DNA of 64,000 nt, taken from NCBI RefSeq assembly GCF_018127965.1, contig NZ_CP072350.1:1054001-1118000 (forward strand), given 5' to 3'. Under the pieces are notes generated by a model. The model worked only from the letters and a program-made list of their open reading frames with translations. It did not search any database and was not told the DNA's origin. Positions within the stretch are counted from its first letter, which is position 1. Every line of letters starts with the position of its first letter. Positions 33,307 to 41,034 of the stretch are shown piece after piece. The stretch is from Prevotella melaninogenica. GTDB taxonomy: Bacteria > Bacteroidota > Bacteroidia > Bacteroidales > Bacteroidaceae. A program made the position numbers and the translations under genes.

Positions 33307-34758
33307 ATGGCAAATGTAGAATTAAAACCTGCTTGTGTCTTTGAGCAGTTCGCTAAAATCAATCAAATACCACGCCCATCTAAGCATGAAGAGCAGATGA
33401 TTAGTTATTTACAGGAGTTTGCTAAGGAGCGCAACCTCAACGTAAAGGTTGACAAAGTTGGCAATGTTCTCATTTCTAAACCTGCAACAAAAGGTATGGA
33501 AAATGTTCCTACTGTAGTACTCCAGAGCCACATGGATATGGTATGTGACAAACTCGTTGACATAGAATTTGACTTCCACAAGGATGCTATTCAAACCTAT
33601 GTGGATGGCGAGTGGCTTCATGCAAAGGGTACAACACTCGGTGCTGACGATGGTATTGGTATGGCTTATGAGTTGGCTATCCTCGACTCTAATGATATTG
33701 AGCACGGACCTATCGAATGTCTCTTTACACGTGATGAGGAGACTGGCTTGACTGGTGCCTTCGGCTTGGAGGCTGGTTTCATGACAGGAAACTATCTCAT
33801 CAACCTTGATTCTGAGGATGAAGGTCAAATCTTTGTAAGTTGTGCGGGTGGTAATAGTACAACAGCAGTATTCAACTTTGAGCGTGAGAATGCACCAGAA
33901 GGCTACTTCTTTATGGAAGCAAGTTTGAAGGGTCTTGTTGGTGGTCATTCTGGTGATGACATCAATAAGAAGCGCGCCAATGCTATCAAACTCCTTGCAC
34001 GCTTCCTCTATGCTGAACAGGCTAAGATGGACCTTCGTTTAAGCTACTGGAATTCTGGTAAGATGCACAATGCTATCCCACGTGATGGTAAGGTACTCTT
34101 CGCCGTTCCTTCAGCTAATAAAGAGACCGTTAAGGCAGACTGGAATATCTTTAGCACAGAGGTTGCAGACGAGTTCCATGTTACTGACACAGCTATGGTA
34201 TGGAATCTTGAGAGTGCAGATGCTGCTCCAGTTATGCCAAAGCAGATTTCTCATAACGTTATCCTTGCTTTGCAGGCACTCGACAACGGTCCATTGACCA
34301 ACTGTCAGGATGAAGCCTTGGCTTATATGGTTGAAACATCAAGTAATGTTGCAAGCATACAGACAGAGGAGAATAAGTTAACAGTTGTCTCTTCACAGCG
34401 TTCAAACGTAATGAGTAACTTGGTAAACATGACCAATACTGTTCGTGCATGTTTCGAGTTGGCTGGTGCTGAGATTGTTGTAGATGACAGCTATCCTGCA
34501 TGGAAGATGAATCCTAATTCAGAGTTAGTACATGTTGCAGTTGAGCAATACAAGAATATCTTCGGTAAGGAACCACTCGTTCTTGGTATTCACGCAGGTC
34601 TTGAGTGCGGTCTCTTCTCTGAGAAGTATCCACATTTAGATATGATTAGCTTTGGTCCAACACTCCGTTATGTTCATACACCAGACGAGTGTCTGCTTAT
34701 TCCTACAGTTCAAATGGTATGGGATCACCTCCTTGCCGTTCTTAAGAATATCAAGTAA
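33307..34758 (+). CDS. pepD: Aminoacyl-histidine dipeptidase (PepD, M20C)
   Basis: The 483-residue protein is a cytosolic dizinc dipeptidase with broad Xaa-His and nonspecific activity. Catalytic landmarks are VLQSHMDMVCDK (first His and Asp), TTLGADDGIGMA (bridging Asp), CLFTRDEETGLTGA (catalytic Glu pair), NLDSEDEG, and the dimerisation domain starting GLVGGHSGDDI. The C-terminal HAGLECGLFSEK and HTPDE supply further metal ligands. Length and order are those of a full enzyme. The gene is monocistronic with a strong terminator. Confidence 0.95.
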   Translation: MANVELKPACVFEQFAKINQIPRPSKHEEQMISYLQEFAKERNLNVKVDKVGNVLISKPATKGMENVPTVVLQSHMDMVCDKLVDIEFDFHKDAIQTYVDGEWLHAKGTTLGADDGIGMAYELAILDSNDIEHGPIECLFTRDEETGLTGAFGLEAGFMTGNYLINLDSEDEGQIFVSCAGGNSTTAVFNFERENAPEGYFFMEASLKGLVGGHSGDDINKKRANAIKLLARFLYAEQAKMDLRLSYWNSGKMHNAIPRDGKVLFAVPSANKETVKADWNIFSTEVADEFHVTDTAMVWNLESADAAPVMPKQISHNVILALQALDNGPLTNCQDEALAYMVETSSNVASIQTEENKLTVVSSQRSNVMSNLVNMTNTVRACFELAGAEIVVDDSYPAWKMNPNSELVHVAVEQYKNIFGKEPLVLGIHAGLECGLFSEKYPHLDMISFGPTLRYVHTPDECLLIPTVQMVWDHLLAVLKNIK

Positions 34759-34782
34759 TAGGACACAACCATAATTATTTAC

Positions 34783-34814
34783 ACGCCATCTTGCTCCTTA
34801 GAACAAGATGGCGT
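34783..34814 (+). terminator. Terminator of pepD
   Basis: A perfect 11-bp stem (ACGCCATCTTG with CAAGATGGCGT), 10-nt loop, followed by TTTCTTTTTTC, 25 bp past the stop. Confidence 0.88.
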
Positions 34815-34927
34815 TTTCTTTTTTCTATGATTGTATATTGACTAATATAAGATAGGTTGTCATATCATGGCACGGAGTTTGTTATATACGACGAAGAAAA
34901 TAGAAAACAATTAAAATTTATATTGCT

Positions 34928-36982
34928 ATGCAAAAAGGAAATATCGGGGTTACAACTGAGAACATCTTCCCCGTTATCAAAAAGTTCTTATATTCAGATC
35001 ATGACATTTTCTTGCGTGAGATGGTGTCAAATGCTGTTGATGCTACTCAGAAACTGAAGACTCTTTCTGCAACAGGTGACTTCAAAGGCGAGTTGGGTGA
35101 TTTGAGTGTTCGTGTCAGTTTAGATGAGAAGGCAGGAACATTGACTATCAGCGACCGCGGTATCGGTATGACCGCTGAGGAGATTGAGAAGTATATCAAT
35201 CAGATTGCTTTCTCTGGTGTCAATGACTTCCTTGAGAAATATCAGGACAAGGCAGAGGCAATCATCGGTCATTTCGGTCTTGGTTTCTATTCTTCTTTCA
35301 TGGTTTCAAAGAAGGTAGAGATTATCACTAAGAGCTATAAAGAAGGTAGCAAGGCTGTGAAATGGAGCTGTGATGGTAGCCCAGAATACACACTTGAAGA
35401 CGCAGAGAAGGAGGATCGTGGTAGCGATATAGTCCTTTATATCGATGATGATTGCAAGGAATTCCTGCAGAAATCAAAGATTGAAGAACTGCTAAACAAG
35501 TACTGTAAGTTTATGGCTGTTCCTGTTGTCTTTGGTAAGAAGACTGAATGGAAAGACGGCAAGATGGTTGATACTGAAGAAGATAATATCATCAACAGCG
35601 TTGAACCTTTGTGGGTAAAGGCGCCATCAGGTCTGAAGGATGAAGACTACAAGAGCTTCTATCGTACGCTCTTCCCCATGAATGACGAGCCATTGTTCTG
35701 GATTCACTTGAACGTTGACTACCCATTCAACCTTACGGGTATTCTTTATTTCCCACATGTAAAGAACAATATCGAACTGCAACGTAATAAGATTCAGCTC
35801 TATTGCAACCAAGTATTCGTAACCGATCAGGTCGAGGGAATTGTACCAGAGTTCCTTACATTGCTCCATGGTGTTATCGACTCTCCAGATATTCCTCTGA
35901 ATGTGAGCCGTAGCTACCTGCAAAGTGATGCGAATGTAAAGAAGATTGCAACTTATATCACTAAGAAGGTTGCTGACAGACTGCAGAGTATTTTCAAGGA
36001 GAGTCGTAAGGAATTTGAGGAGAAATGGGATGACCTAAAGCTCTTCATCAACTACGGAATGCTTTCAGAATCTGATTTCTACGAGCGTGCAAAGGACTTC
36101 TCTCTTATCAAGGATACCGAAGGCAAGTACTTCACCTTTGAAGAGTATAACACACTCATTAAGGATAATCAGACCGACAAAGAGGGTTACCTTGTAAACC
36201 TTTATACAAATAACAAGGAGGAACAGTACAGCTATATTGAAGCTGCAAAGCAGAAGGGATATAGCGTTATTGATGCAAGCGGACAGTTGGATGTACCATT
36301 GCTTTCAATGCTTGAGCAGAAACAGGAGAAGACACGCTACGTACGTGTTGACTCTGACATCGTTGATCGCATTATTCAGAAGGAAGATACACCAAAGAAT
36401 AATCTGTCAGTAGAGGAGACTGACAATTTGTCAGAGACTTTCCGTTCACAGATTCCTACAATCGAGAAAGCAGACTTCACTGTAGACGTACAGTCTCTCG
36501 GAGAGTCATTCCAGCCAGTTCTCGTAACACAGAACGAGTACATGCGCCGTATGAAGGAGATGAGTCAGTTCCAGCAGGGAATGGGTTTCTATGCTCAGTT
36601 GCCTGATTCTTATAATCTCGTTCTTAATGCCGACCACCCATTAGTGAAGAAGGTTCTTAATGACATCACTGCTAACACAGCAGAGGAATTAAAGCCTGTA
36701 GCCAGCGAACTGAAGGGACAAGAGGCACGTTTGGCAGCCTTGCATCAGTCACAAGACAGCAAGAAGGCTGAGGAACTGACACAGGAGGAGAAGGACGATA
36801 TGCAGAACACTCAGAAGACTGTTTCTGAACTTCAGGACAAGAAGAAAGCTATTGTCGCTGCATATGCTAAGGGTAATGATATTGTTCATCAACTCATCGA
36901 CTTGGCATTGCTACAAAATGGTATGCTTCAGGGTGCTGCACTCGATAAGTTCCTCAAGCGTTCTATCAGTTTGATTAAGTAA
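34928..36982 (+). CDS. htpG: Molecular chaperone HtpG (Hsp90)
   Basis: The 684-residue chaperone has the GHKL ATPase N-domain with FLREMVSNAVDATQKL, ISDRGIGMTAEEI and IIGHFGLGFYSSF, a middle domain with NVSRSYLQSDANVKKIA, and a charged C-terminal dimerisation domain. The lid and C-terminal segments are longer than in E. coli HtpG (624 residues), with a coiled, Lys/Glu-rich stretch near 590-640. No CIRCE element or clear -7 box is seen upstream, so heat regulation cannot be inferred from sequence. A long hairpin follows the stop. Confidence 0.96.
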   Translation: MQKGNIGVTTENIFPVIKKFLYSDHDIFLREMVSNAVDATQKLKTLSATGDFKGELGDLSVRVSLDEKAGTLTISDRGIGMTAEEIEKYINQIAFSGVNDFLEKYQDKAEAIIGHFGLGFYSSFMVSKKVEIITKSYKEGSKAVKWSCDGSPEYTLEDAEKEDRGSDIVLYIDDDCKEFLQKSKIEELLNKYCKFMAVPVVFGKKTEWKDGKMVDTEEDNIINSVEPLWVKAPSGLKDEDYKSFYRTLFPMNDEPLFWIHLNVDYPFNLTGILYFPHVKNNIELQRNKIQLYCNQVFVTDQVEGIVPEFLTLLHGVIDSPDIPLNVSRSYLQSDANVKKIATYITKKVADRLQSIFKESRKEFEEKWDDLKLFINYGMLSESDFYERAKDFSLIKDTEGKYFTFEEYNTLIKDNQTDKEGYLVNLYTNNKEEQYSYIEAAKQKGYSVIDASGQLDVPLLSMLEQKQEKTRYVRVDSDIVDRIIQKEDTPKNNLSVEETDNLSETFRSQIPTIEKADFTVDVQSLGESFQPVLVTQNEYMRRMKEMSQFQQGMGFYAQLPDSYNLVLNADHPLVKKVLNDITANTAEELKPVASELKGQEARLAALHQSQDSKKAEELTQEEKDDMQNTQKTVSELQDKKKAIVAAYAKGNDIVHQLIDLALLQNGMLQGAALDKFLKRSISLIK

Positions 36983-37022
36983 AAATAAAGTAGCTATCCT
37001 ACTTATATACACAAAGTAATTA

Positions 37023-37089
37023 AAAGGTTCTTCCGTTAAATGCGTAGACGCTTATTTTATAGGCGTATATCTTTAACGGAGGAACCTTT
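37023..37089. terminator. 18-bp long-stem hairpin downstream of htpG
   Basis: 37023-37040 pairs with 37072-37089 over 18 bp with a single G-T-type mismatch, 31-nt loop, followed by CCTTTTTT. It begins 41 bp after the htpG stop. An intrinsic terminator with an unusually long stem and loop. Confidence 0.78.
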
Positions 37090-37192
37090 CCTTTTTTACA
37101 CCTCGAAAAACGTAGCTTCTACCATAAAAAATCATTACATAAATCCAAATAAAAATCCTCTAAGAAAGGCAAAAACACCCCTTCATAAGTTA

Positions 37193-37340
37193 GTTTGTAA
37201 CCTTCAACAAATCAACAAGTTACAAAAAAGTAAAAGTAAAGGTGCTTAATTGGACTTCAAAAGGGCGTTAGTAAGACCTCAAAAGGGCACCTATTGCAAG
37301 CCAATTGGGCGTCTTTAAGAAGCCAAAAGACCATGTATTG
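37193..37340 (+). repeat. Family B dispersed repeat (copy B3)
   Basis: The core at 37238-37340 opens AAAGGTGCTTAATTGGACTT and proceeds in ~22-bp steps (TCAAAAGGGCGTTAG, TCAAAAGGGCACCT, CCAATTGGGCGTCTTT). It is nearly identical to B4 at 49897 over the first 36 bp. In the remaining 37341-37629 there is a small ATTCCTC/GAGGAAT hairpin and nothing else recognised. Confidence 0.75.
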
Positions 37341-37629
37341 ATTTCGAAGGGTTAGAAAAAAGTTTACATTCCTCTATAAACAAAGCGAGGAATTACTTGT
37401 GAAAAAAAAAGATATACTTATCGACTAACTTCAGTTTTAACTTCTATGGGAATATTTACTGGATAGCAATAGTCTCCCTTTGTGACACTGACACCTCTGT
37501 GTAGCGTTTAACTCCGTCTGCTCCTTTTCTCTGTGTGCCTTACTCATATAAGGGATTTAGTTTATCACTCCATATTTCAGAAGAACCGAAAAAACTCCTT
37601 CTTCCCGCTTGCTATCGGATAAGATTTAG

Positions 37630-37637
37630 TACCTTTG
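37630..37637 (+). promoter_or_regulatory. -7 box (TACCTTTG) for mtgA
   Basis: TACCTTTG sits 21 nt before the ATG at 37659 and overlaps the upstream TTG that would otherwise extend the frame. A TTG at 37609-37611 may serve as -33. Confidence 0.65.
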
Positions 37638-37658
37638 CAGATAATTAACTCATTAACT

Positions 37659-38348
37659 ATGTTCAAGAAGATTTTTAAAGTGATAAGATGGGTATTATCC
37701 CTAACCTTTATCTCCACAATATTGGCGGTAGTTGTCTATCGCTTTATCCCTGTATACTTTACCCCTCTGATGATTAGTCGTTGTTTTGAACAGATTGGTA
37801 AAGGAGAGTCTGTGAAGCTTTATCATGAATGGGTTCCGTTAGAAAAGATGTCAAAATCAATGCCTGTAGCAGTGATGGCAAGTGAGGACCAACGCTTCCT
37901 TACGCATCATGGTTTCGACTATCAAGCTATCGAGAAAGCTGCAGAAGACCACCTAAAGAAAGGAAAGAAACTACGTGGTGGCTCTACCATCTCTCAGCAA
38001 ACCGCAAAGAATGTCTTTCTGTGGCAGGGACGCTCATGGGTAAGAAAAGGATTGGAGGTTTATTTCACTTTCCTCATAGAGACACTATGGAGCAAACAAC
38101 GTATCATGGAGGTTTATCTTAATTCAATTGAGATGGGCGATGGAATCTATGGTGTTGAAGCTTGTGCTGAACAGAATTTCGGTATGGAGGCCAGCCAACT
38201 TAGTCGAAGAGATTGTGCACTCATAGCAGCGACATTACCTAATCCACGTCGCTTCTCCTCAAAGAATCCTGGACCTTATATGCGCAAGAGAATCGGACAG
38301 ATTGAACACCAAATGACTTTTATACCAGCTTTCCCTGAAGAACATTAA
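37659..38348 (+). CDS. mtgA: Monofunctional peptidoglycan glycosyltransferase
   Basis: The 229-residue protein has an N-terminal transmembrane helix (about 8-30) and a GT51 domain. GT51 motifs are visible: MASEDQRFLTHHGFD (catalytic Glu), RGGSTISQQTAKNVFLW, RKGLEVYFTFLIETLWSK and EVYLNSIEMGDGIYGVEACA. It polymerises lipid II into glycan strands in the periplasm; there is no transpeptidase domain. The uvrD-like helicase gene starts 57 bp later, possibly in the same unit. Confidence 0.95.
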   Translation: MFKKIFKVIRWVLSLTFISTILAVVVYRFIPVYFTPLMISRCFEQIGKGESVKLYHEWVPLEKMSKSMPVAVMASEDQRFLTHHGFDYQAIEKAAEDHLKKGKKLRGGSTISQQTAKNVFLWQGRSWVRKGLEVYFTFLIETLWSKQRIMEVYLNSIEMGDGIYGVEACAEQNFGMEASQLSRRDCALIAATLPNPRRFSSKNPGPYMRKRIGQIEHQMTFIPAFPEEH

Positions 38349-38405
38349 AAAGGCTGTATATTAGTTTATTAAACAATTTTGTTCGACAAAAACAAAAAAG
38401 ATAAG

Positions 38406-40961
38406 ATGATAAATCAAGATAAGGAAGAGGCTATCCTCTCCGCACTGAACGAAAGCCAGCGTGAGGCAGTTGAGTATTGTACAGGACCATCACTGGTGAT
38501 TGCTGGTGCAGGTTCTGGTAAGACACGTGTGCTTACCTATAAGATTGCCTACCTACTTAATAAAGGCTTAGCCCCATGGAACATCCTTGCGCTTACGTTT
38601 ACAAACAAAGCTGCAAGAGAGATGAAGGAACGTATCGCACAGATAACAACTGCTAAAGATGCACAACATCTTTATATGGGAACGTTCCATTCCATCTTTG
38701 CACGTATCCTACGTCGTGAAGGAGAGGCTATCGGCTTTGGAAGTAATTTCACTATTTATGATGAAAACGACTCTCGTTCACTGATTAAGAGTATTGTAAA
38801 AGCCTTAGACCTTGACGAGAAAACGTATAAGCCTGCCTCGGTGCATAACTTTATTTCAATGGCAAAGAACCATCTTATCACAGCTTCAGAATATGCAGAA
38901 GACCGTGCTGCCATTGAGCGTGACCGAAGTGCACGTATGCCTGCAATCCACATGATTTACAAAGCATACGAAGCAAGATGTCGCCAGGCAAATGCTATGG
39001 ATTTTGACGATATTCTGCTTTATACCTTCTTGCTCTTTCGTGATAACAAAGAGATTAGAGAGAAGTATGGACAGCAGTTTGAATATATCTTGGTAGACGA
39101 GTATCAAGACACAAACTATGCGCAGGTTAGTATCATCAGCCAGTTGGCAGAGACACATCGTCGTATCTGTGTTGTGGGTGATGACTATCAGAGTATCTAT
39201 TCTTTCCGTGGTGCAAATATCGACAATATCCTTGACTTCAAGAATAAGTTTGATGATGCAAAACTGTTTAAGTTAGAGCGCAATTACCGTTCAACACAGC
39301 TCATCGTACAGGCAGCTAATTCGTTGATGAAACACAACGAACGACAGATTCCTAAGGATGTATTTTCTAAAGAAGCGGAAGGAGACAAGATTCTCTATAA
39401 ACCTTGCTATAGTGATAGGGAAGAGGCTATGGTTGTTGCGAATGAACTGAAGCGTATCAAACGCAATGACGATTGTGACTATGGCAACTTTGCCATTCTC
39501 TACCGCACGAATGCACAGAGTCGTTCTTTCGAGGATGAATTCCGTAAACAGGGTATTCCTTACAAGATTATCGGTGGACTTTCTTTCTATCAACGTAAGG
39601 AAATCAAAGATATCATCGCATATTTCCGCTTGGTTTCTAACCCTGATGACGAAGAGGCCTTCCGACGTATCATCAATTACCCAACACGTGGAATTGGTAA
39701 TACGACCATTCAAAAGATTATTGATTGTGCCCAGCGAAATTCTATATCGCTATGGGAAACTATCCTCAATCCTATTCAATATGGATTAGATGTCAATAAG
39801 GGCACAATGACAAAGCTTTTTGCTTTCAGAACGCTTATCAGTGGATTTATTAAGAATGTTGCACTGAAGGATGCATATGAGCTGGGAAAGGAGATTATTG
39901 AAGAGAGTGGGGTGAGTGCTGATATCTGGTCGGGAAGTGAGCCAGAGGACTTGGCTCGTCGAGAGAACTTGGAAGAGTTTATGTCGGCTATGCAGGGTTT
40001 TGTGGACTCTGGACGGGAAGAAGGAAGAGAAGAGAATGTCTACCTTACTGACTACCTTCAGGAAGTAGCATTATACACAGATGCTGACAAGGAAGACGAT
40101 GACACCCCGAAAGTTACATTGATGACAATTCACGCAGCAAAGGGATTGGAATTCCCTACTGTGTTTGTCGTTGGATTGGAGGAAAATATATTCCCAAGTC
40201 CTATGTCAGCAAGTTCAAAACGTGAGATAGAAGAAGAGAGAAGATTACTCTATGTGGCTATAACACGTGCCGAACGACATTGTATATTGACGAATGCAAA
40301 GAACCGTTTTCGTTATGGAACAATGCAAATTGATAATCCAAGTCGATTCTTAAATGATTTTGACCCAGCACTAATTCATGTAGAAGACGAAGCAAACAGT
40401 GCTTTTGGAAGTGAACGACATAAGATGCCTTGGGATGAGGATAATAGCACAAGAAGTCCTTGGGGACATAATGGTTCAGAAGATAACTTCCGTGAATACG
40501 AACCAAACAAGGCATATACTGGTAGTAGGCCTTGGGGACAAGAATATCGTCAAATGGGTTCAAGATGGCAGAATTCAAATCCTGTTGCAAGCCAATTTCG
40601 TGCTGACCCGAAGCCTAAGATAACTGAACGTAAACGTCCTGAAGCAGCTGTTGACCCACTATCAGAACGTACAAAACTTAGATTAATAGCAGGAGGGGGT
40701 AACTTCAAACGCTTGTCGTCTGCAATGACAAATGGCGGTAGAACATTATCAACGGATAGTTCTTCAATATCCTCGGTTTCATCGACAACCTCAATAGCTG
40801 GACTCAGTATTGGTGTAACTATTGAACATCAACGTTTTGGTATAGGAAAAGTATTAAACCTTGAAGGTTCTGGAGAAAATGCTAAGGCAACTGTTGAGTT
40901 CCGTAATGCAGGAACCAAACAACTACTGCTGAAGTTTGCCAAGTTTAAGGTTATTGGTTAA
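38406..40961 (+). CDS. UvrD/PcrA-type ATP-dependent 3'-5' DNA helicase
   Basis: The 851-residue SF1A helicase shows motif Q/I (ALNESQREAV, VIAGAGSGKTRVLT), Ia (LTFTNKAAREMKER), II (ILVDEYQDTNYAQ), III (VVGDDYQSIYSFRGA), IV (LERNYRSTQ), V (LMTIHAAKGLEFPTVFVVGLEE) and VI (EERRLLYVAITRAE). A PcrA-like C-terminal module ends in HQRFGIGKVLNLEGSG, the tudor-like RNA polymerase-binding domain. It works in mismatch and excision repair and recombination control. The ATG at 38406 is preferred to the TTG start at 38379. It converges on the AddB-like gene. Confidence 0.95.
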   Translation: MINQDKEEAILSALNESQREAVEYCTGPSLVIAGAGSGKTRVLTYKIAYLLNKGLAPWNILALTFTNKAAREMKERIAQITTAKDAQHLYMGTFHSIFARILRREGEAIGFGSNFTIYDENDSRSLIKSIVKALDLDEKTYKPASVHNFISMAKNHLITASEYAEDRAAIERDRSARMPAIHMIYKAYEARCRQANAMDFDDILLYTFLLFRDNKEIREKYGQQFEYILVDEYQDTNYAQVSIISQLAETHRRICVVGDDYQSIYSFRGANIDNILDFKNKFDDAKLFKLERNYRSTQLIVQAANSLMKHNERQIPKDVFSKEAEGDKILYKPCYSDREEAMVVANELKRIKRNDDCDYGNFAILYRTNAQSRSFEDEFRKQGIPYKIIGGLSFYQRKEIKDIIAYFRLVSNPDDEEAFRRIINYPTRGIGNTTIQKIIDCAQRNSISLWETILNPIQYGLDVNKGTMTKLFAFRTLISGFIKNVALKDAYELGKEIIEESGVSADIWSGSEPEDLARRENLEEFMSAMQGFVDSGREEGREENVYLTDYLQEVALYTDADKEDDDTPKVTLMTIHAAKGLEFPTVFVVGLEENIFPSPMSASSKREIEEERRLLYVAITRAERHCILTNAKNRFRYGTMQIDNPSRFLNDFDPALIHVEDEANSAFGSERHKMPWDEDNSTRSPWGHNGSEDNFREYEPNKAYTGSRPWGQEYRQMGSRWQNSNPVASQFRADPKPKITERKRPEAAVDPLSERTKLRLIAGGGNFKRLSSAMTNGGRTLSTDSSSISSVSSTTSIAGLSIGVTIEHQRFGIGKVLNLEGSGENAKATVEFRNAGTKQLLLKFAKFKVIG

Positions 40962-40976
40962 GAACAATAGAAAACG

Positions 40977-41016
40977 ATAGACGGTCATAAATGTATTCGC
41001 ATTTATGACCGTCTAT
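40977..41016. terminator. Perfect 17-bp bidirectional hairpin
   Basis: 40977-40993 (ATAGACGGTCATAAATG) pairs perfectly with 41000-41016 around TATTCG, with further near-pairing outside (AAACG with CGTTT). It separates the convergent uvrD- and addB-like genes. Confidence 0.88.
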
Positions 41017-41034
41017 TATCGTTTATAGCTGTAA

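Noticed and set aside
37040..37249. 69-codon frame downstream of htpG
   Set aside because: It runs through the terminator hairpin and family B repeat, with no promoter and no family resemblance.
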